Shown here piece by piece: positions 19,123 through 26,382 of a stretch of DNA of 64,000 nt (position 1 is its first letter; every line of letters begins with the position of its first letter). The stretch covers positions 2,046,001 through 2,110,000 of the forward strand of contig NZ_CP037940.1 in the NCBI RefSeq assembly GCF_004358325.1, written 5' to 3'. Below the pieces are notes generated by a model, which had not been told where the DNA came from, did not search any database, and saw only the letters and a list, made by a program, of their open reading frames with translations. The position numbers and the translations under genes are program-made. The stretch comes from Periweissella cryptocerci. Lineage in GTDB: Bacteria; Bacillota; Bacilli; Lactobacillales; Lactobacillaceae.

Positions 19123-20097
19123 ATGAAAATGAAAAAGATTATTTTTACGAGTGTGATTGCCATTCTGTTGGCAATTACTTTAATTCCAAGTACATGCAAT
19201 GCAAGTTCCAGCGTGTTAGGGAAGGCTGGTGTTTCTGAACGTACGGAAGGTAATTGGAAGAAGCTTAGCACTAAGAAACAAATAGAAATTAAAAAAAATA
19301 TTCCAAAAAAATATCGTGGGACTTGGTATGCGTGGAATGTGTTAGCTAATAGAAAAGAACGAATAAGGATTGATGCTCGTTCTTTTCAATATGCATATCG
19401 AAATAAAAATGGGCGATATGTTGTCCTGGATCAGTATTCTGGAAACCGACTAGCAACATGGAAAACAAAGTATAATCACCTCTCAGTAAACTATATATTG
19501 AAGACTAAGAAAAACAATCAATATAAAATTTTTGAGGAAAATTTCACACTTAGTCGCACAAAAAAAGGTGTCAGAATAACGTTACCAAGTTCTTGGATTG
19601 AAATGATTAATCATAATACACACGTAACATTTAGAAAAAAATTGAAACGCCCTGCTATGGTGAAAAATAACATGACAAAAGAATTTCTATCGAAGAAAAC
19701 CCTGATTTCACGGTACTTCAAAAGTAAAGATGTGTATTACATGATGAGTTTTAATAAAAAAATGACTCACATGTTATTTAATAGTCAATCAATTTGGAGC
19801 AATTCAGGACCCGATATAGGGAATGATGTTGCTGATCTAAGTGCCGGTGGGGATTCATCTGGATATGGAGTGATTGAGAAAGTAACGTTTAAAGGGAACA
19901 GAGTCACATTGATAGTGTTAGCACCTGCAAGCATGGTTAAAACCTACTACAAAATTCAGTTAGAACGAATCAGTAAACAATACATTGTAGTTACTAAAAT
20001 AGAAAAAGGACAAAATAGTTTTAATGGCAATAAAGTAAACCGAACCCCAAGTTTATTTGGAATTAGGTTTGTGCCCACAGGTATATACAAAAATTAA
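19123..20097 (+). CDS. Secreted RGTWY-family protein, paralogue 4
   Basis: A 324-residue exported protein starting at ATG 19123 after GGGTGAGAG. The signal peptide ends TCNA, a signal peptidase I site. It is more diverged than paralogues 2, 5 and 6 (NWKKLSTKKQIEIKKNIPKK then YRGTWYAWNVLANRKERIRI), while its C-terminal half is the closest relative of the C-terminal half of paralogue 3 (SQSIWSNSGPD, LSAGGDSSGY). Like the others it ends with RTPSLFGIRFV plus a short tail. Function unknown; the family fold is inferred to be a small extracellular barrel. Confidence 0.82.
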   Translation: MKMKKIIFTSVIAILLAITLIPSTCNASSSVLGKAGVSERTEGNWKKLSTKKQIEIKKNIPKKYRGTWYAWNVLANRKERIRIDARSFQYAYRNKNGRYVVLDQYSGNRLATWKTKYNHLSVNYILKTKKNNQYKIFEENFTLSRTKKGVRITLPSSWIEMINHNTHVTFRKKLKRPAMVKNNMTKEFLSKKTLISRYFKSKDVYYMMSFNKKMTHMLFNSQSIWSNSGPDIGNDVADLSAGGDSSGYGVIEKVTFKGNRVTLIVLAPASMVKTYYKIQLERISKQYIVVTKIEKGQNSFNGNKVNRTPSLFGIRFVPTGIYKN

Positions 20098-20168
20098 TTA
20101 GTTTAAGTAGAGAGCTAATACTGAAAATTTGTGGCGAGTAATATCTGATGTGCTAATTAAGTTTGATT

Positions 20169-20210
20169 GGAACGGTGAATATACCGTTCTGGTACATAAT
20201 TAAAGTTAGG
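20169..20210 (+). promoter_or_regulatory. Inter-paralogue hairpin element 4
   Basis: GGAACGGT-GAATAT-ACCGTTCT stem-loop, then GGTACATAATTAAAGTTAGG. The tail matches element 1 and the stem matches it only partly. Confidence 0.7.
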
Positions 20211-20269
20211 TGGTATGGCGAAAAAAGCGCACTACCATCAGACTATTACACATAGGTGAGGAAAAGAAA

Positions 20270-21244
20270 ATGAAAAAAATTATGTTAATGCTTGGCCTAG
20301 TTACATTTGTGGTAACTATCGCCTTGACCACATCCGCTTGCAGTGCAAGTACAGAGCACAGCGTACATGGTGTGGCAGGCATCGTTACCCGTAATTCGGG
20401 AGAGTGGAAAACGTTAAGTAAAAAGAAACAGAAGGAAATTAGTAAACCAATTCCAAAAAAATATCGTGGGACTTGGTACACATGGAACGTGTTTAAAAAT
20501 CGTAAAGAACGGGTTCAAATTAAGGCTCGTAGCTTGGAATATGCATACCGAACAAAAAAAGGAAAGTACGTTGCCCTTGATCGGTACCAAGGGAATAAGC
20601 TAGCTGCATGGACAACTAAATATGGACATTTGTCAGTTAATTATATTTTGAAGAATAAATCGGGTGGTAAGTATAAATTTTTTGAAGAAAATTTTACACT
20701 GAATCGGACAAAACAAGGCGTACGGATTACGATACCGGCAAATTGGAATACCACCATTAATTATAATAAAAAAGTTACGTTTCGGAAAAAAATGAAAAAG
20801 CCGGTCATGGGTAATTTTAAGATGACTAAAGCATTTTTATATAGATCAGGGCATTTATCACCATATTCTAGCAAGTACGATACTTATTATACATGGGAAT
20901 TTAATAAGAAGATGACACGCTTTTGGTTTAACGTGCAGGCTATTTGGAATGGTGACGGTCCAAATATCGATGATGAAACAGTAAACCTGAACGCAGGTGG
21001 TGCCGATGATGCTTATTCAGAAATCAAATCTGCGTCATTTGAAGGGAATAAAGTAACATTAATTATTTTACCGCCAATTAGCATCACGGATGATGGATAT
21101 TATAAAATTCAACTAAAACGCATCAGCAGACGTTATATGGTCGTAGAAAAGATTACTAATACTAATGAACGGTTTAACGGTAAGAAAGTGTATAGTACAC
21201 CATCATTATTCGGTGTTAGATTCGTTGATTCAGAGCTTGTGTAA
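20270..21244 (+). CDS. Secreted RGTWY-family protein, paralogue 5
   Basis: A 324-residue exported protein. ATG 20270 is chosen because GAGGAAAAG lies just upstream and the signal peptide (MKKIMLMLGLVTFVVTIALT, ending SACSA) starts there; the longer frame from 20210 would put a basic extension before it. The N-terminal half is almost identical to paralogues 2, 3 and 6. The C-terminal half is of the second type (NTTINYNKKVTFRKKM, KMTKAFLYRSGHLSPYSSK, FWFNVQAIWNGDGPN). It ends YSTPSLFGVRFVDSELV. Confidence 0.82.
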   Translation: MKKIMLMLGLVTFVVTIALTTSACSASTEHSVHGVAGIVTRNSGEWKTLSKKKQKEISKPIPKKYRGTWYTWNVFKNRKERVQIKARSLEYAYRTKKGKYVALDRYQGNKLAAWTTKYGHLSVNYILKNKSGGKYKFFEENFTLNRTKQGVRITIPANWNTTINYNKKVTFRKKMKKPVMGNFKMTKAFLYRSGHLSPYSSKYDTYYTWEFNKKMTRFWFNVQAIWNGDGPNIDDETVNLNAGGADDAYSEIKSASFEGNKVTLIILPPISITDDGYYKIQLKRISRRYMVVEKITNTNERFNGKKVYSTPSLFGVRFVDSELV

Positions 21245-21266
21245 GATAAGTGTATATTTAACATTT

Positions 21267-21296
21267 GGAGTGGAAACTAACCACTCCGGGTACATA
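21267..21296 (+). promoter_or_regulatory. Inter-paralogue hairpin element 5
   Basis: GGAGTGG-AAACTAA-CCACTCC stem-loop followed by GGGTACATAA; identical stem to element 2. Confidence 0.7.
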
Positions 21297-21318
21297 AAAA
21301 CAGTAATTGGAGAATATT

Positions 21319-22290
21319 ATGAAAAAATTCATAGTGTTGCTTGGCCTAGTTATATTTGTGGTAACTATTGCCTTGACCATATCCGCTTGCAGTGCAAGTA
21401 CAGGGCACAGCGTGCATGGTGTGGCAAACATTGTTACCCGTAATACGGGAGAGTGGAAAACGTTAAGTAAAATGAAACAAAAGGAAATTAGTAAACCAAT
21501 TCCAAAAAAATATCGTGGGACTTGGTACACATGGAATGTGTTTAAAAATCGTAAAGAACGGGTTCAAATCAAGGCTCGCAGTTTGGAATATGCATACCGA
21601 ACCAAAAAGGGAAAATACGTTGCCCTTGATCGGTACGAAGGAAATAAATTAGCTGCGTGGACAACTAAATATGGTCATTTGTCAGTTAATTATATTTTGA
21701 AGACGAAATCGGGTGGTAAGTATAAGTTTTTTGAAGAAAATTTTACACTGAATCGGACAAAACAAGGCGTACGGATTACGATACCGGCAAATTGGAATAC
21801 CACCATTAATTATAATAAAAAAGTAACGTTTCGAAAAAAGATGAAAAAGCCGGCCATGGGCAACTTTAAAATGACCAAAGCATTTTTATATAAATCGGGG
21901 CATTTATCACCATATTCCAGCAAGTCCGATATGTATTACGAATGGAAGTTTAATAAGAAGATGACAAGAATGTGGTTCAATATTCAGGCGATTTGGAATG
22001 GTGACGGTCCAAGTACCGACACTGATACACAATACCTGAACTCAGGTGGTGGTGATGATACTTATTCGGAAATCAAATCCGCGTCATTTGAAGGGAATAA
22101 AGTAACATTAATTATTTTACCGCCAACTAGCTTGGCAGATGGATATTATAAAATCCAACTGAAACGAATCAGTAAACGATATATGGTAGTAAATAAAATT
22201 TCTAAAACTAACGAACGGTTTAACGGTAATAAAGTGTATAGTACACCATCTTTATTTGGTGTTAGATTCGTTGATTCAAAGCTTGTGTAA
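21319..22290 (+). CDS. Secreted RGTWY-family protein, paralogue 6
   Basis: A 323-residue exported protein starting at ATG 21319 after GGAGA. The signal peptide ends SACSA. It has the same two-part layout as paralogue 5, with the C-terminal half of the INYNKK/WNGDGP type and the end STPSLFGVRFVDSKLV. The conserved cysteine near the signal cleavage site is not a good lipobox (TSAC or ISAC without a hydrophobic -3 residue), and paralogue 1 lacks it, so secretion rather than lipid anchoring is more likely. It is the last intact member; the next intergenic element is followed by repeat copy 4 rather than another gene. Confidence 0.82.
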   Translation: MKKFIVLLGLVIFVVTIALTISACSASTGHSVHGVANIVTRNTGEWKTLSKMKQKEISKPIPKKYRGTWYTWNVFKNRKERVQIKARSLEYAYRTKKGKYVALDRYEGNKLAAWTTKYGHLSVNYILKTKSGGKYKFFEENFTLNRTKQGVRITIPANWNTTINYNKKVTFRKKMKKPAMGNFKMTKAFLYKSGHLSPYSSKSDMYYEWKFNKKMTRMWFNIQAIWNGDGPSTDTDTQYLNSGGGDDTYSEIKSASFEGNKVTLIILPPTSLADGYYKIQLKRISKRYMVVNKISKTNERFNGNKVYSTPSLFGVRFVDSKLV

Positions 22291-22313
22291 GATAAGTGAA
22301 TAATTGAAACATT

Positions 22314-22343
22314 TGGAGTGGAAACTATCCACTCCGGTACATA
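22314..22343 (+). promoter_or_regulatory. Inter-paralogue hairpin element 6
   Basis: GGAGTGG-AAACTAT-CCACTCC stem-loop, then GGTACATAAAAAAGGTGAGA, which is the same ribosome-site-like tail that precedes paralogue 4. No gene follows: repeat copy 4 begins within 20 bp. Confidence 0.7.
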
Positions 22344-22362
22344 AAAAAGGTGAGAGAAGAAA

Positions 22363-22614
22363 TTTGGCAGTGCTGTTTTTCCCACGCTGCCGCGGCTTAT
22401 GGTTGATAACTGTTTTCGTTAGTCTGAGCATTATTACTAACTAACGAAGTGTCGGTAAATTGCTTGGCGGTCGCAGACTTTACACCGCGACTGGGGGACA
22501 GTCTGTGCTTATGCCTGCGAACCGGCAACGCAAAACATCCCAGCGTGGTGCACCGAGTAATTTGAAGGTACGCAGTGGTTAATTTTATTAAAGCTCACGT
22601 CAGACGAAATAGAG
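22363..22614 (-). repeat. Structured inverted-repeat element, copy 4 (one end truncated)
   Basis: Contains the family's inner repeats (AACGAAGTGTCGGTAAATTG and ACGCAGTGGTTAA) and the outer end CTCACGTCAGACGAAATAGAG at 22594-22614. The other end stops near 22363 without the outer repeat. The 79 bp before 22441 align with the right flank of copies 6 and 11 (AACTGTTTTCGTTAGTCTGA region). Confidence 0.75.
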
Positions 22615-22690
22615 TTTTTCCTTTCCGCATTAATCTAGCTTCACATTTGTATTACAACACGAGCGTTCAACGTGAAAGCTTGGTGGTGCG

Positions 22691-22699
22691 TGGTATAAT
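22691..22699 (+). promoter_or_regulatory. Extended -10 promoter of the acyltransferase operon
   Basis: TGGTATAAT: a consensus -10 box with an upstream TG, 34 bp before the ATG at 22734. The -35 box is weak. Confidence 0.5.
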
Positions 22700-22733
22700 A
22701 GCGTATTAACAAGATTATGTAAAAGAGGGAATT

Positions 22734-23867
22734 ATGGAAAAAGTAGTCAAAAAAGTCCGCCAATCTAACGTGGAATTATTACGCATATTTGCAATTATTA
22801 TCATCATTATTAATCATATGGCGTTGCACACACCTTGGCATGTTGTACGATCAGTCAATAATGCACGGTTGGTGACGCAGTGGTTAGGAACCGGTGGACG
22901 CTTAGGCGTTAATATTTTCATCTTAATATCAGGTTATTTCCTAATTAAAAGCACGTTTAAGTGGCGTTCACTTAGCAAATTGTGGGTTCAAGTGTGGCTG
23001 TATGCCGTGGGAATATTTTTCATCTTCCATCACTTTACGCAACTTGGCCAAACGATTTCATTGAATCAGTTACGGATCTCATTTTTACCAATCATGTTTA
23101 ATCAATGGTGGTTCATCACCGCGTACATGATTATGTATTTATTTGTCCCATTTATGAATAAGTTCGCTAAAGCCTTAACCCAAAAAGAATATCGGAATTT
23201 CTTGTTACTTTTCTTAGTAGTAGGGTCAGCCTGGCCAACAATCGCGCCTAAAATCAGTATTTACAGTGACGTGATTTGGATGATGTTTGTTTACATGATT
23301 GGGGGCTATATCCGCCTTTACCCTGATTTCATTAAGAACCTTAAGACAAAGACATTGCTTGGTTTGTGGGCAGGTGTGGCTGCCTTGATGTTAGGCTCAA
23401 TTCAGTTTATGAACTGGTTTAACTCATTAGACGCCAACAAGTTCATCAGTATGGTACGGGCAATCGGCATTAGTAATACGCGCTTTGCCAATGCGCCAAT
23501 GAACCCACTGTCATTGATTTTGGCAGTTATCATTTTTGCCGTATTCTTACGCTTACCAATTCCAGGTAATAAGTTAATTAATGGTTTAGCTGCGAATGTG
23601 TTTGGCATTTACTTACTGCAAAGTAGTTCGATTGGCCACAAGTGGTTATGGGATTTAGTTGATGCACAACGCTTTACTAGTGGCTGGAAGATCCTGATTT
23701 ATTCAATCGGAGTCGGCTTAGTAATTTTTGCGGTTGGGTCAGTAATCGTCGCATTAACAAACTTAATTACGAACCCAATTGAAAAATTAACGTTCGGCAA
23801 ATTAGATACGTATTTGAAAAAACGTAAAGTGAAGTCACAATTGAATCAAGTAGAAGAAACGAAGTAA
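22734..23867 (+). CDS. Acyltransferase family 3 membrane protein
   Basis: A 377-residue protein with about ten membrane segments that would transfer acyl groups to a surface glycan or other exported substrate. The N-terminus carries the family signature VELLRIFAIIIIIINHMALH with the expected Arg and Asn-His. WWFITAYMIMYLFVPF and MFVYMIGGYIRLYP are also typical. Because the histidine is kept, it is probably active, unlike the related domain in the fusion at 6371-9358. Two CDP-glycerol transferases follow after 16 and 3 bp, so the three genes form an operon for decorating a glycerol-phosphate-containing polymer. Confidence 0.85.
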   Translation: MEKVVKKVRQSNVELLRIFAIIIIIINHMALHTPWHVVRSVNNARLVTQWLGTGGRLGVNIFILISGYFLIKSTFKWRSLSKLWVQVWLYAVGIFFIFHHFTQLGQTISLNQLRISFLPIMFNQWWFITAYMIMYLFVPFMNKFAKALTQKEYRNFLLLFLVVGSAWPTIAPKISIYSDVIWMMFVYMIGGYIRLYPDFIKNLKTKTLLGLWAGVAALMLGSIQFMNWFNSLDANKFISMVRAIGISNTRFANAPMNPLSLILAVIIFAVFLRLPIPGNKLINGLAANVFGIYLLQSSSIGHKWLWDLVDAQRFTSGWKILIYSIGVGLVIFAVGSVIVALTNLITNPIEKLTFGKLDTYLKKRKVKSQLNQVEETK

Positions 23868-23883
23868 TGAGGGTAAGGAGATA

Positions 23884-26379
23884 ATGGCAGATATGAAAAC
23901 TGAAAATCAGCGCACGGTCAATATCCAAGACGCTCAATTTACGGCAGACAATCAGCAAGTTCAAGTGAATGTCGAATTGATTTTGCCAACGGACGCCCAG
24001 TTATTGGTGCGTGTTTTTGGTCAGGTTGAAGCACAAGCGCTGTCATTTGAGTATATGAATGGCCGCTTAACATTTTCAACGGCAACATTACAGGCCTACC
24101 TTGATCAACATGTCGAAAATGTTTTCCAAGTATTCTTTGCGTTCACAGTAGCAGATGAATCCTTTGAGTATTTACTTGTTGACCGCACTATCACTGAAGG
24201 CCGGTTATCATTGACCGGAGTCTTCGCGGGATTAGAGTTAGTCAATTATGCCGGGTGGTTAGTTGAGAGCGTGGCTGATAATCAAGCGGCAAATGTGTTG
24301 TTTGCTGCTGAAAATATCACGGCAGTTACTAGCGTCAGCGCACTTGAATTACCAGCGCAACAATTGGAATTTCAATTACCAGCAATTGGCGCATTGATTG
24401 ACCAAGTTCAACAACCAACGATACAAGCTGGGCGTGGGGATGCCGCGATTATTTTGCCGGTGGTTACTTTTGCCAACAGCCAAGTCGTGGTTGATTTAAC
24501 CGATGAATTCGTTGATGAGCTTGGCCGGGTGCGTGAACAACCTTTACTACTGAAGTTAGCACTAACAAATGGCCAGTTTGAACTTCAGTTGCGTAACCAA
24601 GCCGGGGCATACCCTGAACGGATGACGGCACAAAAAAAGCGGATTAAGTTTATGAATTCCGACAATGGCTTTGTGTTGATTGATATGCAACCGGATTTCT
24701 ATTCGACGCGTTTTGGGCACAATGTCCGCGCACAAGTATATTCAATTGAAGCTGCACCCCTACGCAAGCCAACCTTAACGATGCACATTCGCGCCAATGA
24801 TAAATTCAAGTTCTTGGGTGCACGGATTCAATTGCGGTCAAATTTATTTGAACACGTCGTTGAATTACCCGTGAAACAAGTAACTGCCGTCAACGCCAAA
24901 TTCACAAAAGCCAAAGTCGGTTTGACGATGGATTGGAATGAATTTTATCCGCTTTACTGGGATTTGTTTGCGCTAGTTGACTTTGGTAATGGGCCAGAAC
25001 GAATCCGGATTGAAAAGGTTGGTGCACGGGTTATTCGCCGGGTTAACCGTTCATACTTACACTATAAAATTACTGATAAAGACCAGAAGCGTATTCTAGT
25101 GCCATACCTAACTTATAATGACAGTTTGGCCTTCATGGTTCGCGAAATGGAACCAGTTGAAACGCCCCAAGCTACTTTCAAAGAACGCTTGGCACGTATT
25201 ACTTTTGGTTTAATGAAAACGTTCAAAATGATGAAGCCCAACGTATGGCTCGGGTTTGAAAAATTCGCATCAACTGCGCAAGACAACGGTTATGCATTTT
25301 TCGATTATGTCGCTACAAACAAACTGCACGATGATTTCTATTATGTATTGAGTGCTGATTCAGCCGACTTTGCCAAGGTGCAAAGTAAACACGCGGATAA
25401 ACTGCTAGTGCACGGTTCGTTCAAATATTATTTGTACTTATTGATGGCTAAGACGTTGGTTGGTTCTGAAATTCGCCGGCACGTTTATAGTTTACGGGTG
25501 CGGTCAGGCTATATGTATGACCAAGTGGCTAACAAGCGCGCCGTGTTCTTGCAACATGGGGTGACTGCGTTTAAGAAAACCACGTACTTCCGGAATGCAG
25601 CTAATCGTGGATCATTTGACTTAGTTATTACAACTTCACCAGCTGAAGAAAAAATTGTGCACGACTACTGGAATTATCCCGCCAATAAAATTGGCTTAAC
25701 GGGTTTTTCTCGTTGGGACGTTTTAACAGATAAGAGTGCGGAACAACCAATGAAGCGTATCTTTGTGATGCCAACTTGGCGGACGTGGTTAGAAGATTTA
25801 CCCGCGGAAGATTTCATGCAAACGGACTATTATCAACATTTTGCGAGTTTGTTGACTAATCAACGGATGATGGATTTGTTGAAGCAACATAACTTGAAGT
25901 TAGTGTTCTTCTTGCATCCAAAATTTAAAGATTATGTCGATTCCTTTGCTGGCGAAAAATCGGACTACGTGGAAATTTATAAATTTGGTGACATCCAAGT
26001 GAACGAAGAAATCATGAAGTCATCACTGATGATTACTGATTATTCATCAGTTGCGTGGGACACTTTTTATATGCACAAACCGGTGATTTTTTATCAATTT
26101 GATTTGGAACGCTACCTCGATAGTTGGGGCAGTTACTTGAACATGGATACTGAATTATTCGGTCCGCGTGTCCAAGATGTTGATCAAGTCGTCGATGCAA
26201 TTGCTCAAATTGTGACGGCCGATTTCAAACTCGATACGCAATATGAACCAATGTACCAAAAATACTTTATTGCACACGATCAACAAAACAGTCAGCGGAT
26301 TTTTGATGCGGTTAACACGATGAATGACCGCATGGATCAAGAAATAACTACCGCCAATGAAATGCGGAAGGGGGACTAA
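23884..26379 (+). CDS. CDP-glycerol glycerophosphotransferase family protein
   Basis: An 831-residue enzyme starting at ATG 23884 after AAGGAGATA. Residues ~1-430 form a beta-rich variable region. The C-terminal ~380 residues are the Glyphos_transf domain: FYYVLSADSADFA, AVFLQHGVTAFKK, DLVITTSPAEEKIV, GFSRWDVL, FVMPTWRTW, LVFFLHPKFKDY and LMITDYSSVAWDTFYMHKPV. It is the teichoic-acid type of transferase that uses CDP-glycerol (or CDP-ribitol; sequence does not decide). It is a close paralogue of the next gene. The HG and TDYSS motifs are intact, so activity is expected. Confidence 0.88.
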   Translation: MADMKTENQRTVNIQDAQFTADNQQVQVNVELILPTDAQLLVRVFGQVEAQALSFEYMNGRLTFSTATLQAYLDQHVENVFQVFFAFTVADESFEYLLVDRTITEGRLSLTGVFAGLELVNYAGWLVESVADNQAANVLFAAENITAVTSVSALELPAQQLEFQLPAIGALIDQVQQPTIQAGRGDAAIILPVVTFANSQVVVDLTDEFVDELGRVREQPLLLKLALTNGQFELQLRNQAGAYPERMTAQKKRIKFMNSDNGFVLIDMQPDFYSTRFGHNVRAQVYSIEAAPLRKPTLTMHIRANDKFKFLGARIQLRSNLFEHVVELPVKQVTAVNAKFTKAKVGLTMDWNEFYPLYWDLFALVDFGNGPERIRIEKVGARVIRRVNRSYLHYKITDKDQKRILVPYLTYNDSLAFMVREMEPVETPQATFKERLARITFGLMKTFKMMKPNVWLGFEKFASTAQDNGYAFFDYVATNKLHDDFYYVLSADSADFAKVQSKHADKLLVHGSFKYYLYLLMAKTLVGSEIRRHVYSLRVRSGYMYDQVANKRAVFLQHGVTAFKKTTYFRNAANRGSFDLVITTSPAEEKIVHDYWNYPANKIGLTGFSRWDVLTDKSAEQPMKRIFVMPTWRTWLEDLPAEDFMQTDYYQHFASLLTNQRMMDLLKQHNLKLVFFLHPKFKDYVDSFAGEKSDYVEIYKFGDIQVNEEIMKSSLMITDYSSVAWDTFYMHKPVIFYQFDLERYLDSWGSYLNMDTELFGPRVQDVDQVVDAIAQIVTADFKLDTQYEPMYQKYFIAHDQQNSQRIFDAVNTMNDRMDQEITTANEMRKGD

Positions 26380-26382
26380 CAC

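Noticed and set aside
17101..22290. The secreted paralogues as lipoproteins because of a conserved Cys near the signal end
   Set aside because: The residues before Cys (TSA, ISA, PST) do not make a good lipobox, and paralogue 1 has no Cys there; VHA, CNA and CSA fit signal peptidase I.
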